A DNA stretch of 64,000 bases from Cornus controversa (taxonomy: Eukaryota; Streptophyta; Magnoliopsida; Cornales; Cornaceae). The notes beneath the pieces were generated by a model. That model had not been told where the DNA came from and made no database searches. It worked only from the letters and a program-made list of their open reading frames with translations. The position numbers and the translations under genes were made by a program. How positions within the stretch are numbered: position 1 is the first letter of the stretch; each line of letters starts with the position of its first letter. Location of the stretch: NCBI GenBank assembly GCA_026545225.1, contig CM048852.1:12992146-13056145 (forward strand). Reading direction: 5' to 3'. Positions 47,115-59,462 of this stretch are shown here, in pieces.

Positions 47115-50100
47115 TCAATCATATTTAAAAAATAGAATCAGGGAACATCCATTCCTGCTGCAACCACATATTAACTGAAGATCTCTTAAAACTCTCCAGT
47201 GAGAAGAGAGTTTAAATCTGATTGTTTGGATGACCACTTTAATAATGCTTTCACAATCCCTATATTCTTCACAAAAAACTCTTTTATTCCTTTCCTTCCA
47301 GATTTCATACACAACAGCAGCAAGAGACATCCTATTAACAATGGATACTAAGGATTTGCCTTTTAGGGTCAAGCTAGCCCAATTAATAATAGTATCCCAA
47401 TCCTGATTAGGCCACTGCATAGCACATTTCACCACCACAGACCGCCATATTCTTCTTGTAAAGCTACAATCAAAGAATAAATGATCTCTGTCCTCGGTTC
47501 TACTTCTGCAGAATACACAGCAACCTGATTGCACTAAACCAACTTGCAGCATTCTTTGTTGAGTCCATAATCTATTCTGAACAACCATCCACAGCAGCAG
47601 CAGCAGCACTGAATGTTTAGGAATAGCCCTAGGAAACCAAACCACATCCTTCCATTTTACTATCATCTGCTTCCTCCTCAAGAATTCCCAAGCAGTTTTA
47701 ACCGAAAACATCCCCTTACCAGGCACCCAAATAACTTTATCACCTTGACGAACATGTTTAAAATTTGCAGGTATACTTTCCCTGAAGTTCATCCATTCTA
47801 AAGTATTAGTAGAAGGCCACCTCCAACCATTACCCTGAATAACATCAGCCACTCTTGCATCACCCCCCAGTCCTGAATCTCTAATAATTTGATTATCATA
47901 TTGCAAACATATAGGACCACTTGGCAGCCAATAGTCATACCACAATGATGTTAACATCCCATCTCCAACTTCTATATGGATAGCCTTCCTAAAAGAGTCC
48001 CTCAGCTTCAAGATTCTTCTCCAAGTCCAAGTACACTCAGATGGCACTTTCAGATTCCAGAAACACCTCTGTTTAATCAAATGCTTTTTAATCCAATCAA
48101 CCCATATAGAATCAGTATGAAATTGAACCACCTTCCATAAGTTCTTAGACATAGCAGCAACATAGCAACATTCCAGACTGCCAAGTCTTTCACCCCAAGC
48201 AGATAGATATTCTCCCAGGAGACTTTGTTTCCTCCCTCACTAATAGCAGACCCTATCCATAAACATTTCCTTAAATCTGCTGAAATCTCCTTCATGATAG
48301 CCTTAGCTAATATAAAGTTGGATGTCCAATACACTTGAACTGAGAACAACACTGTTTTGATCAATTGCAGCCTACCTGCATATGATAGATACCTACTAGT
48401 CCAAGACTTAATTCTGGCTGTGATTCTACCCACCAATTCATTACAATATTCACCCTTCAGCTTAGATTAAAGCAAAGGAACTCCGAAGTATCTCACTGGA
48501 AGTTCTCCCACATTAAAGTTCAGGGTAGCTTGCAGCTCCTCCATTAAACCAACACTCACCCCAGAATGAAACATGACACTCTTTACATTATTAGCCACCA
48601 AACCTGAAATTGCCCCAAACTCAGTTAATGTATCCTTTATAATTCTAGCAGAGGACAAATCAGCTGCTGCAAATACCATAAGATCATCTGCAAAGATGAG
48701 ATTTGACAATTTCTGTGCTGAACACTTCCAATGATAGGTAAACTGACCCTGTTCAATTTTATGTCTTAACATACCAGGCATAATCTCCATACCCATGACA
48801 AAGAGATATGGAGACATAGGGTCCCCCTGTCTGAGGCCTCTGCCACTTGCAAAATAGCCCTCCAAGCTACCATTAATGTTTATAGAAAACTTAGCAGTAG
48901 ACACACAATTCATTATCCACTTAACCATCAGCTCAGGAATCTGAAATGCCCTCAATGTTGCCTCCAAAAACACCCAGTATCATATGTCTTCCTCAAATCT
49001 ACCTTCAATGCTATTCTTCCAGGTCTAGTATGTTTGTGATAATTCTTGAGCAAGTAAGATGTTATCAGTTATACTCCTACCAGGCACAAAGGCACCCTGA
49101 TTAGGACTGATGCACTCAGGTAGCACTGGTTTTAATCTATTAGCTATTATTTTGGCTATGCACTTATAAACCACATTACAAACTGAGATGGGTCTAAAGT
49201 CACCCACAAAAGAAGGATTCTGCACTTTAGGAACTAAAGTAATTACAGTTGAGTTTACCTCCCTTAACAATTTCCCGGTCAAGAAGAAGGAATGGATAGC
49301 CTTCATAACATCTTTCTTAATAATATGCCAAGTCTTCTTAAAGAACAGAGCATTGAACCTATCACTACCTGGGGACTTGTCTTCTTTGAGAGACCACATG
49401 GTAGCCTGAATTTCATCATCAGTAACAGCCCTTTGCATATGAACAATCTGATCTGAATTTAGAGGTTTAGCAACAAACTACTCCAAATTAGGCACAACTC
49501 TCCCCTCATCAGTGCTGCTCAACAACTTCTTGTAGAAACTGGCAATTTCTTCCACATACAACTCTTTTTGATCCAATTTCTGACCCTCCTCAGTAGTAAT
49601 AGACCAGATGGCATTGTGAGCCCTTCTTTGATTCACCTGCTTGTGGAAATAAGATGTATTTTTATCCCCCAGTTTAAGCCACTGGACCCTAGATTGTTGT
49701 CTATAGAAAACCTCTTTAGCCTTTGCCAGATGATGGTACTTCTGCACACAATCCCTCTCCTCCTATAGTAGCATGGGATTCAAAGGATCACAATCCACTT
49801 TTGAATTTTATCTAGATCAGTTCTGGCCACTTTAACTTGTAGAGAAAGATCATCATAATGCATCAAATTTAAAGCTTTCAGTTCAGCCTTCACCAATTTC
49901 GACTTCTGAGTAACTACATACATAGGAGTGCCATTGATTCTGCAATTCCAAACTCTACTCACAATGTTATAAAACTCAGGATGATCAATAAGAAAATTAT
50001 TGAATTCAAAAGGCTTCTTCTTGTTTACCCTCATAGCAACATTCACTTTCAACAGAGTTAAAGAGTGATCTGAGATGCCTGGAGTTTCAAACACAGCTTC

Positions 50101-50690
50101 AGAAGCAACATACTGTCCCAACCATTTATCATTTACCAAAACTCTATCCAGTTTCCGGAAAAAAGTCCCATTCGACCATGTAAATTTTAACCCAGTGTGC
50201 CTTAGATCCGTTAACTCAGCACCTTCCACACACACCAAATTCCTTCATACTTTCTGTCCACCCTACTGAGCCTCCAACTTTCTCATGTTTATATCTAATG
50301 GCATTAAAATCCCCTGCCAAAAACCAAGAGTCATCCTTATGAGCAATAGACAACACCCTTATATCTTCCCACAACCTCCTCCTTTCAATAATATCATTGG
50401 ACCCATATACAAAGGTAGCAAAGCACTTGAAACAACCATCCTTAGCATGAACTAGACAATGCACAAATTAATCAGAAACTCGGATGCAAACCACTTCCAA
50501 TACATCTTTATTCCAACACACCCAAATCTTACCACTTTGAGCTGCACTATAATTATGATAACACAATTGGATATTCTCTCCATATTGAACTTTTGTTCCA
50601 CACACCCATCCATCTACTTTGTAGGCACAACTCTCAACACTTTTCCTCCCTCATTTGACTTAGTAGAAGCAGGACTACCACCCTTTGAGT
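47115..50690 (-). pseudogene. LINE 1 ORF2: endonuclease, reverse transcriptase, zf-RVT
   Basis: ORF2 protein nicks target DNA and copies LINE RNA. Endonuclease pieces at 50464-49780 show FATFVYGSND and DDSWFLAGDFNAIR. The reverse transcriptase at 49438-48467 shows DKSPGSDRFNALFFK, GDFRPISVCNVVYKCIAKII, the GRGLRQGDPMSPYLF block and the catalytic FADD (LSNLIFADDLMVF). The C-terminal zf-RVT region (48152-47115) shows CCVFCRSRTEDRDHLFFDC. Frameshifts or stops lie near 50470, 50230, 49770, 49450, 49000, 48450 and 48130. The catalytic FADD is intact, but the frame is broken at least six times. Confidence 0.9.
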
Positions 50691-51940
50691 AGCTGGGCAC
50701 AATTGCAGTGCGTGCCCAAAACTACAACATTTAGTACAGATCTTTGGTCTCCATTGATACTTTGCAGTAATTGGAATCTTCTCACCATTCTTCAGTTTTA
50801 GTTTGAATGAATTTATCAGCTCTCTTTTAGGTACAATTTCAACACACACACGAGCATAACTGATACATTTCTTCAATAATGTCAAAGAATCAGCATGTAG
50901 AGGACACCCAATTGCACTCGCTATATAGCTCAGCTCCTTTGGAGTCCAAAATTCCATAGGAACATTAAAAAGCTTCACCCACACAGGAATTTTATCAAGT
51001 TGATCCTTATGGAGTTCCATACCTTCATGCCACTTCTTCAAAACTATATGCCTTCCCAAAAAGTGCCACGGTCCTTGGTCATAGACTTGATCCCGACAAC
51101 ATTCATCTTCAAATTTGAAAAAGAACCCCTTATCTGTGCCCAACACTTCCTTGAGCCCCTGTTTCCTCCAAATTTTTTGAGCTATTGAATTTATTGTATA
51201 GTAAGGTAGCTTTTTATCCACAAAATACCCAACCAGAGTGTTATTCCACTCACCCATATCAGCTTCAGCAACCTCAAACGGTGGTGCCACAACTACCTCT
51301 TCATCGTCTGTTCCTGGTGGAAAGAATTCAAACTTAGCATTACTAGTTTCTGTAGGACCTGTCACAATAGATGCCCAAGTTTTGCCTTCTGGGTTCAATC
51401 CCCATGTCCCTTCAACCTGAGGCTTATGAGTCTCAACACTCTATGGACCTCAAAAACATCGGACCCAGGCATAGTTAAGTTTGCCGAATCATCATGTCTG
51501 CTTTTGCATATCACCGGATTCTCACTATGCGCGTCAAATCTACGCTCCCCGCTTCGTTCACGCGCCTCCTTGCTCAGCTCCATTGAAGTTCTTTACCGAT
51601 CAGATCTACCAAACCTACCATTATTGAAACTCGTTCGTCCTCGACTACCCCCGAATCGACCCCGATTAGCATCTCGCCGACCACTAAAATGCCCCACACC
51701 AGAACGAGAACCTCCATGTACTCCTTCATGAGTGAATTCAGAAGTTGAAATGTTCCTCAATTCCATGTTCTCTTGCTGTAACACAGCCATAGCATCCCGT
51801 AAAGCAATCATTTCACGATAGATATTATGAATAGTTTCCTGATTATGTACTTCCATATCTATTTCCTCTGGTACATCATTCACCAACAGAACATCATCAT
51901 CCTCATCTCCCAATCCTCCTACCACCTCACTGCTTTCCAT
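50634..51940 (-). pseudogene. LINE 1 ORF1: nucleic-acid-binding gag-like protein (DUF4283, CCHC knuckle)
   Basis: The start Met is at 51940 (MESSEVVGGLGDEDDDV), with an acidic N-terminus, a predicted coiled coil (MIALRDAMAVLQQENMELRN) and an Arg/Gly-rich stretch ending in a TAA at 51593. The same frame resumes at 51592 and a frameshift near 51400 leads into a 254-codon piece with DUF4283-like sequence (YFVDKKLPYYTINSIAQKIW, DQGPWHFLGRHIVLKKW). It ends in a C-X2-C-X4-H-X4-C knuckle (CTKCCSFGHALQLC). ORF1 proteins coat LINE RNA. It is broken by one stop and one frameshift. Confidence 0.85.
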
Positions 51941-52126
51941 TCATAACATACCAAATTCGCCAGACGCAACTCAATTACTACCCCACAGATATTGCAAACA
52001 CGTTCCACACGACCAGAAATCAAAGTCAGTAAAGAAACTGCAAGAAAATGAAAGAAAATCGAGCCAAACAGTCACCGTTTTATTTTTAGAGAGGGAAACT
52101 AGAGAGAGAAGCTCTCAAAACCCTAA

Positions 52127-52140
52127 GTTCATGCATAATT
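52127..52140. repeat. target-site duplication of LINE 1 (5' side)
   Basis: GTTCATGCATAATT, identical to 46170-46183. Confidence 0.9.
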
Positions 52141-52949
52141 ATGTTGCTTCTTGATTTTGGTTTTCCAATATTGATTTTTTTTAGTATTGAAATGTCTAGT
52201 CTTTTGGTCAATTACATATATGTTTTCTCATGCTTTTTGTCCCCCCTCCCCAATCCCCCTTTTTCTTCTACAGTCTCCGGGCATATGATGTTTTGATACT
52301 ATTATTTCTGATCATGAGTGGTTCAAATAATAGGTTCAGTTATAGTTTTGTTTTTTCATGTTGACGTTCCTTGGGTTTTGTTTTATTGTTGATTAACTAG
52401 ATGTATCTAAATTATCAGTAGTGAGTAGTGGGTTCATATGCAAGTTTAATCATCTCTTTACCTTTTGCTGATTTCATGGCTTGAGTTCACTGTTTACTAG
52501 TCCGAGGTTCTATCATATAATATTCCGTTTGAGGAGTTTGTTAATGTAAATCAAGTCCATCTAGAGGGTTATTTTTGAATGCTAACTACTTCACTTCAAC
52601 AATTAGGCACATCAAAAGGCACCGTCTTACCCCCAAAATTGAACTGTACATCGTCCTCGATGTACATAGAACTGAAGTATAGAGGAGCATGAGAACGATA
52701 TTACCATAAACATTTGTGAAAGTGATAATGATAGCAAATCTGTAGTGGGAAAGGAAGAATAGCGTTCCCCAAACTTGGATGCAAAAACCTGTGAAGTCCA
52801 TCTCTAAACCAACCAAGTGAATGAAATAGAAAATAAGAGAATAAGTAATGTAACACATCACATCCACATGCAATACTGCCAACAGAAAAGACAAAAGCGA
52901 AGTAGATGACATAGCATTATTTATTCATATTTTTTTAAAATTTTCAAGA
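52141..52949. other. intergenic stretch
   Basis: Continues the host DNA from 46169. No gene recognised; the 108-codon minus frame at 52586-52912 is hydrophobic and resembles nothing known. Confidence 0.4.
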
Positions 52950-53260
52950 ATTTTCTAGGTGTCAAAGTCTCGAACGATCAAGTTAAGGCTTGATCGAGTG
53001 TGAGTTTTTTTTTTTTAAAACAAAAGACTTCAATCGATTGAGTAAAAGCTCGATCGATCGAGCCGAGAGGGTGCATTTTGGGAAGTTTGAAATTTTTTCT
53101 AAGTGTAGATCGATCTAGCAAAGGCTCGATTAATATAGCTAACAGGGTGAAATGGAGAGATTTTGAGAAAATTCCAAGTATAGTAGTCTATCAATCGATT
53201 AACCAAGCAGAAAGAGGATTTTTCAGAAAATGAAAAAAATTCGTAGTGTGGAACCTTTGA
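52950..53260. repeat. degenerate repeat built on CGATCGATCGAG words
   Basis: Four diverged blocks about 70-90 bp apart contain GATCGAG, TCAATCGATTGAG, GCTCGATCGATCGAGCC, TAGATCGATCTAG and CAATCGATT palindromes, interleaved with GAGAGGGTG/AACAGGGTG and a poly-T. This style is common in plant LTR-element non-coding regions. Confidence 0.6.
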
Positions 53261-53524
53261 TCAATCAAGTAGGAGTAAAGTTCAAACTGAAAATTCCTAA
53301 ACAAATGACTAAGTATGCAATCACTCTTCCTACAACCTAAACGAGAAGTCTAATGCTTGAAACATAAAAATTTTATCTAATGAATTCAAATCTTAAACTA
53401 ATGGACTAAAAATTATAAAAATGCACACTTTGCTCTAATTAATGCAAAATAGTAAACGTAAAACAAAAATAAAAGCAAAAATGAAAGAAAAACATGTTTC
53501 TAACTACGATTCTCAATTCAAGGT

Positions 53525-54226
53525 TCACCCTATGCCGTATCTCTTGAGGAGATTTAACATCATCCCCCCTAGATGGTTCTTACTTTCCTTTGCCTCACTC
53601 CAAAAAATTTTGAGGCAAGAAATATCAAGATTCATATTAGGCCTTAAATAAAATGAATCTATTGAAAGCCATTTAAAAGTTTCAGGAAGAAATGACCCCT
53701 TAACTTGCTCTTGATTAAACGTCTCACTCATATTTACTCAATTGTTGTTAAATTTAGAGGCAATTATAAGAGGTGGACTCTCAGTAGAACTTAAGTAATC
53801 ACACTTAAGTGTTTTATGTAAAGTTTCCGAGCATTGGTTAAGTAATGGTTCCACAAAGGGGGCATGGTCCAACTCAATTGGTCGAAGGAGTTCAATATTG
53901 GCCACGTGTTGACTTGGAAATTTCTCTTGGTCTTCACAATTCAAAGCATTAGCTATTTGCTCAATTTGAACTTCTAGCTTAGCTATGGATTGTGAATGTG
54001 AATTCAACAGTTTAGTGTGTTCCTTAAGGTTGCCAAGTGTAGCCGAAAATTTAGTCGGATTGGTGATAGATTCATAAAATAGGAATTCGTAGTTCACGAA
54101 CAGGATAAGGAATTTGGGTCTCAAAAATCCGATATGATCCATGAATCCAATTCGAGACGATTCGTTAGAATATACCATATATACACATATATATATAACA
54201 ATCAAGCATAAAAAAATATCAATCAA
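53525..54226 (-). pseudogene. gypsy/Athila-type gag fragment
   Basis: The frame at 54226-53738 contains HSQSIAKLEVQIEQIANALN then EKFPSQHVAN, which resembles the C-terminal gag linker of Athila-type elements. The upstream residues (SRIGFMDHIGFLRPKFL) come from unrelated sequence. A second short frame, 53731-53525, follows just downstream. No protease, reverse transcriptase or LTR could be delimited, so the element class is tentative. Confidence 0.5.
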
Positions 54227-54450
54227 GTATATAATTTTTCTAAAACATATTGAGCCATGGTTAAAAAATTAATATTGGCCTTAAAAAATAATAATATTGG
54301 AATATTTAGAACAAGCCCAATCCATCAATCCGATATGATCCAATCCAATAGTTAAATCGGATCAGATAGAACTTTTACCAATTTGTAAACCACAGATTGA
54401 ATTAGAATTAATGCCTAATCTGACCCGATTCATGGTCACCCCTAATTAAA
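54090..54450. repeat. dispersed repeat with ATCCGATATGATCCA words
   Basis: AATCCGATATGATCCA occurs near 54126 and 54330, with related ATCGGATCAGAT and CTGACCCGATTCATGG. The right end GGTCACCCCTAATTA resembles a hAT-type MITE end (TAGGGGTGACC on minus). The left end was not found. Confidence 0.35.
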
Positions 54451-55652
54451 GACATAGGATTGCTTTTAACTCCAAAGCCAAGTCATATGCCATCTACCTC
54501 CCAACATTGTTTAAATTTTTGCAATAATAGCTTGCTCTACAGCAGGATTAACCGCATTTTATATGTTTCGGATCTATTTACTTACTTTTGAGGGTCATTT
54601 AAATGTTCATTTTTAAAATTATAGTGGCAAAAAAAATACCCCGTTCTATTCAATATCTCTGTGGGGTAAAGTAGGTTCAAAATCAATTAACCAAAATTTT
54701 CGCTTATTAACTTTATTAACAATGAATAATAATGAAAGTGCTTATTTTTTTTAGCAAGCATGACCATGTTAAATAATTTATTTTATAAGTAGTGTGTGTG
54801 TGTGTATTTTGATTGCTTTCCTATCCATATACATTATTGGATTGGATGAATCTAAAATCTTGTCTCAATCGAATTTCTCTCAAATTTGGTTTGTGGGAAT
54901 GCAATATCCTACCCCGTTCTAGAAAATGTACTTTTCATATTGGTTTTCATTTGGATGTATTTTTTTTTAACAATTTGGATGTGTTAAAGTAGTACTTCAT
55001 ACATGACACATAAATTTTCAAATATCATCCTACCAATGTCCATTGATGCCCCCACATTAACTCAACAAACTGGAACCACAAATCACGTGTACAGTAACAC
55101 CATAAACCGAACACATTTACCGTCAAATTTCGTATCTGAATCTCCCACATACCAACCACGACCTTGACCATGGCAAAACTATCCTTTTACTCAGATTACT
55201 TTCTTAATCCTATGATTTATGACTCACCACCATTCTTTTACAGAATCCCAACCGTCCAACAAAACCTTTCAATTAAACCGTCCGATCAATTGCCATCCCT
55301 CATCCGACCGTCCATTATTGACAAAATTGAATTTCAAAAGGTCGAAGATGAGGGAGTGAATTAAGAGGAGCCTCCTCAACTCTCTCTCTTTCTCTAACCC
55401 AAAACCTCATCAGTCTGTCTACAAATTGACATGGTCAGATTCCAACATGTCTTCAATGCTTTCCGGCGATTATCAAAGCTCTATGACCCGAATAATATTG
55501 TCATTTTTAGTTATTCTAACGTCGAACGCTTGTGATTTGTTGATTTTTTGAGAGGTTTTAGTTTTACACGGTGATCAAAATCGATTGTGTTTTGAATTGT
55601 TTGATTTTGTTTATTATGTTTAATTTATAGTTGTATTCGAGTTTGATGTGTA
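54451..55652. other. intergenic stretch left of the gene-fragment cluster
   Basis: AT-rich. Positions 55060-55420 are less AT-rich and could be captured promoter/5' leader DNA (CCGTCCAACA, ACCGTCCGATCAATTGCC and a CT-rich run at 55380), but no gene identity is seen. Confidence 0.35.
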
Positions 55653-55800
55653 ATGGAGCAAGATGAACCGTCTGTGACTACATTGGTCAGAACAACCTGA
55701 TTTTCCGCCCAAAAAGCTCGCGAGAGAACTAGATTTCATGGCGATTTGTAGAGCATCGGCGAATGTGATATTGCCTATTTCATTATGATTTAATGAAAAT
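55653..55800 (+). pseudogene. possible first-exon fragment of a TSO1-like CXC (CPP/TCX) gene
   Basis: An ATG at 55653 gives MEQDEPSVTTLVRTT and a stop. In the next frame the sequence reads EQPDFPPKKLARELDFMAIC then RASANVILP. PPKKLAR(Q/E)LDF is a motif I associate with the N-terminus of plant CPP/TCX transcription regulators (from memory, not searched). Only this piece is present; no CXC cysteine domain is seen. It points the same way as the fragments after it. Confidence 0.35.
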
Positions 55801-55978
55801 CAACAAGATTCTTTATATATATTATGTTTCTGTTATTTGTTTTTTGGTTTCTAGTTTTTAACTGCCCTTTCTGGGGTTCTTTCTATTATTCAGGCTTACT
55901 TAATTTCATGGTTTTGATTTTGGATTTTGTCATGGATTTCAAGAATTTCATTGAGAATTTCTAATGAATGTTTTACAG

Positions 55979-56520
55979 GCTGGGGATGTCAAGCAGAAGA
56001 GCATAACAGCCGAAGGGACAAACCACCGTGCCCTTGATGACATTGGAAATTTGGTTCATGCTTGAGGTGGAATTGATGGCAAGCCACTCTCTCAAATCTC
56101 TAGCCCCAAAGAACAAGGTTTGTGTGTTAGAAGTCTTGTTATTGCTATCTTTAAGAGTTGATCATGTAGTGTTAAGTAATTTGCAGTTCCTCTTATGAGT
56201 GTTCTTGGTGACTTGGATTTGCAGAAGCCAGTCATGGTTAATTTGGAAGGAGCCATTGTTGCCAATGGAGCAGTAGCGGATAAAAGAGCTTCACCACTGA
56301 AGAAAGTTACTATGAAACTGAAGCCGGAGAATGTGATTGAGACAAGTCCTGATACAAGAGGTCAAGAAGGAGAAGCCTGAAAGCCCGAAAAAGAAGAGTG
56401 ATGGTTCATCGCAAAGGAAAACCCCTACACTTACTTCAGTTCTCACTGCTTGTAGCAAGGTGACCTTAATTCTTTAATCCGATATTGCAGGCTGCTTGTG
56501 CCCTAATTGACCATATTGCC
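55979..56520 (+). pseudogene. B-type cyclin gene fragment (N-terminal exons)
   Basis: Mitotic B cyclins activate CDKs at G2/M. Exon 55979-56117 reads ITAEGTNHRALDDIGNLV, a stop, then GGIDGKPLSQISSPKEQ, and ends at a GT donor. Exon 56225-56459, preceded by TTTGCAG, reads KPVMVNLEGAIVANGAVADK, then KKVTMKLKPENVIETSPDT; a one-base shift follows before EKPESPKKKSDGSSQRKTPT, LTSVLTACSK. A stub GCTGCTTGTGCC (AACA) at 56492 follows a very short 31-bp gap resembling an intron. The cyclin box is absent. Retained introns indicate capture as DNA. It is broken by a stop and a frameshift. Confidence 0.8.
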
Positions 56521-56550
56521 TCTTTTTTGTTCTAAATTTTGGTTTTGCAG

Positions 56551-56666
56551 ATCAATTTGGTAAAATTGAAGATGTTTGGGCGAGCAACCAAGAAGAGCGA
56601 TAACACCAAGTACTATGAAATCCTCGGAGTTTCGAAGAATGCTTCGTAGGATGATCTGAAGAAGGG
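56551..56666 (+). pseudogene. first-exon fragment of a DnaJ (Hsp40, type A) gene
   Basis: DnaJ proteins stimulate Hsp70 ATPase through an N-terminal J domain. After a GCAG acceptor, ATG at 56572 gives MFGRATKKSDNTKYYEILGV then SKNAS, a TAG, and DDLKKG, ending at a GTGAGT donor. The start matches plant DNAJ/ANJ1-type proteins. Helix II, the HPD loop and everything downstream are missing. It lies about 50 bp after the cyclin stub in the same orientation. Confidence 0.8.
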
Positions 56667-56771
56667 GTGAGTTCACATCCCAATTATACATTCAAAGAAC
56701 ATATATATATACGTATAAGATTTGCAATTTTTTAATTAATTAGTAGATGATGTGTTTTCCATTCTATTCAG

Positions 56772-57590
56772 TTAGACCATGTAAAGTTTGGTTTGCCAAT
56801 TTCATTCACGAATCGTGGTGCTTGCGAGTTGGAGGACGCACTAGAGGCAATCGAGTGGGGCATTCATTGCTTCATCAAAGCCCACATTAGCCCAAATGTG
56901 TTATGGGCAGAGGTACTAGCTACTATATTTATATAGTCATCTACTGTATACTGAATGTGTTCGATAAATAGCTGAGGTATTTGTTATATTCTTATTGTTT
57001 TGTAATTCAATTAATTAATGTTATGTACAGGTGAGTGGAGACACTGATCAGTACTCCTCGCAACACCCGGAGGAAATGACGACATCGATGCAAGCATACA
57101 AGGTCGACGAGAACAATCCCGGGTCAGATCTTACTGGAGAAACGGCAGCCGCCACGGCCGCCACATAGATCGTGTTCAAGAAATCAAACCCACATTACTC
57201 CCATCTATTATTGCACCATGCCCAACAGGTGAACTTTTAGCTGTCACTTTCCATTTTATTTTTCTCCCTTGAGTTAGTACTATATAATTAAATGTAGTGA
57301 ATTAAATCGTATATTATTGAAATCTTTAATTTAGTGGTACAATTAGGAGTGACAATGTAATGTGCTTGATTAATTGGTACATAATGATGTTATTTTGTTA
57401 TAGTTTTTTGAGTTTGGGGACAAATACATGGGAAAATATGATGGTAGTGTTGGGGTGGTGAAGAGCTATTATGCGTCCGTGAGTGGATACATGAATGAGT
57501 TGTTATGGGCAGCTTTGTAGCTATACAAGGCCACCAACAATTTAGAGTATTTCAAGAACGTTATTCACAATAATAGAGGCAAACTTACAC
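56772..57590 (+). pseudogene. GH9 endo-1,4-beta-glucanase gene fragment (three exon pieces)
   Basis: GH9 enzymes cut beta-1,4-glucan in cell walls. Piece 1, 56772-56912: [12 protein letters not shown], then [20 protein letters not shown], ending at a GT donor. Piece 2, 57028-57228 after [44 protein letters not shown], a stop, then NPHYSHLLLHHAQQ, ending at a donor. Piece 3, 57404-57590 after [43 protein letters not shown], a stop, then YKATNNLEYFKNVIHNN. The exon order is that of the family, and a stretch is missing inside piece 1. The C-terminal catalytic His and Asp/Glu motifs lie beyond the captured part. Two internal stops show decay. Confidence 0.85.
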
Positions 57591-57735
57591 TGAATCTATG
57601 TGAACTATCCAACTTTTTTTAAAAAACAATCTTAACAATTTTTTGTACCAATCAATTATTACATCTTTTAAAAAATGTCAAACTACATCCTTTCAGTTGA
57701 TGCCATCGAGTGTTATTATTATTATTATTGTTATT

Positions 57736-57767
<32 letters not shown>

Positions 57768-59462
57768 TTGTGTGTTTTACAAATTAATCTTAAAAGTCTA
57801 TTAATTAAAAAAAAAAGCTGAATGCTATGAAATGCAATGGGTAAGCTGGGTTGCAATTGTCAATCTCCACACTCCATTCTCTACCCATATAAAGAAATGA
57901 CTAAGAAAATATGACTGAGCCTCTCAGTGGTTATGACACTTTCTATTTCTCTACGCACTCAACAGACAAACAACTAGCACAAAGGAAGTTTTATGAATAA
58001 GTGGAACTCTAGATCAGTAGCAAAAATTGCAAATCTGGAATTATAACACTTCAGCTTAGGGATGTCTCCTCTTATCATATTGTTGACTTCTCATTTCGCT
58101 ATATAGGAGATTGGGTTTTGATGGAGGTTGTGAGAGGTTTCAAACTGCGCATAGGGACGTTCTATTTCGTTTATTTTCATAGTTTCATTTTTAGTATTTT
58201 TTATTTATTTCGTATTTTCATTTTCTCTAACTTTTAGGGATTCTTATTTAGGATTTGCTTATAAAAGGCCATATACAACAAAATTAAGCAACTTTTGATT
58301 ATTAACTAATATCATGGTTTCAGAATTCTCTCTCCTTCCTCCCTCTCCATTAGCCCCAAGGGTGGGTAGCAGACCCCAAAACAGTTGGTTAGGCATGGTA
58401 TGCATAGCAAAATTGACCCTTGGTTGTGCTAAATTGTGTTGGGTACGATCGTGGTATTGGTGGGCAAGAGGATCCAATAACAAATATTTTTGGGTTCCAA
58501 GACGAGACATAATCATAACTGCATGTTGAGCACATTAGTTGGTAATGCTTGACACTTGTGGGTGTTGCATGGGCTATGCTCCAATGTACTAGCTTTGTGG
58601 CTCCAGCTATCTAATTGGTCCCTCTAAATACATGTTGCATGGCAAGGGTTAGTCATAGTAGTTAAAGGCAATTAGTAGCATTTATGGTGGGGCGGGGTGG
58701 TACTCATCCCAAGCTATGGGTTAGGCGTGGTTCACTTCACATACATCTATATGGGTGACAAAGTCGGTTGTCGACGTCGCGGTAGGAGGTTAGTATTAGG
58801 ACTCTTTGCTGCATGCTCTTCTTCATCACTTTAATTCCAATTGTTGTCACTTTTTAACTTCATTTCATGTCATTGTATTCACATGGTATTGAACTGTGCA
58901 TTAGTATTTTTTATTTTTGTGTGTGTGTAAAGTATCAGTTATTGGGATTAGTATTTTTATGTAACCCATTAGTAGTCACAACATAGACTGATGTCAATGG
59001 TTGGATTCATAAACATTTGATCTTTGGTACTTTGCAAGTGAAAAGGATTGAAGTCTACCAGTAAAAAAGTTGATAGAAGATTCTAAATCCCTTATTGTTG
59101 AGTGCAGTTGTAGGGGTTTTCAACCTCGATTTTATCTAAACACGGTGACATGGGAGAAAGTTAAACATTTGTGTAAGATTATGATTGTTAATAAAAAGGT
59201 CGGGCTGGCTTGCACTAGTAGGTAGACCACCCCTCTGAAATTTTTGACAATGTTATTATCTAATTGGACAGTGTGAAAAAGAAATGTTGATTTCATTTTG
59301 CTTTAATTTTGTGTTGAGCTTTCAGGGCATTTTTAATTTTTTTTATTAATCATATGTGGTGCCTTTACTTAAACCGTTGAAGAAAATATAATGATTGATG
59401 GACATTTGTTTTGTAATATTTGTCCTTTCATAAGATATCATTTTTTTGCTGTTACTTTTTCA
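57591..59462. other. unassigned DNA between captured fragments
   Basis: Contains a (TTA/ATT)n microsatellite at about 57714-57770. Positions 58310-58800 have more GC, with GGTTAGGC words at 58388 and about 58720, but no protein recognised. Positions 58860-59462 look like intron sequence leading into the alpha-adaptin fragment. Confidence 0.4.
57714..57770. repeat. (TTA)n trinucleotide microsatellite
   Basis: About 18 repeats of TTA/ATT with two interruptions (TTG, TTGTA). Confidence 0.9.

Larger units (their letters stand above)
46184..52126 (-). mobile_element. L1-type LINE, essentially full length but decayed
   Basis: The T-run at 46182-46191 is the poly(A) tail on minus. The element runs from 52126 (minus 5' end, CTTAGGGTTTTGAGAGCTTC) through ORF1 and ORF2 to a 3' untranslated region with a duplication. 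Identical 14-bp duplications bracket it. Both ORFs contain stops and frameshifts, so it cannot move on its own. Confidence 0.92.

Noticed and set aside
52586..52912. 108-codon hydrophobic minus frame
   Set aside because: No similarity, no supporting context, in AT-rich DNA.
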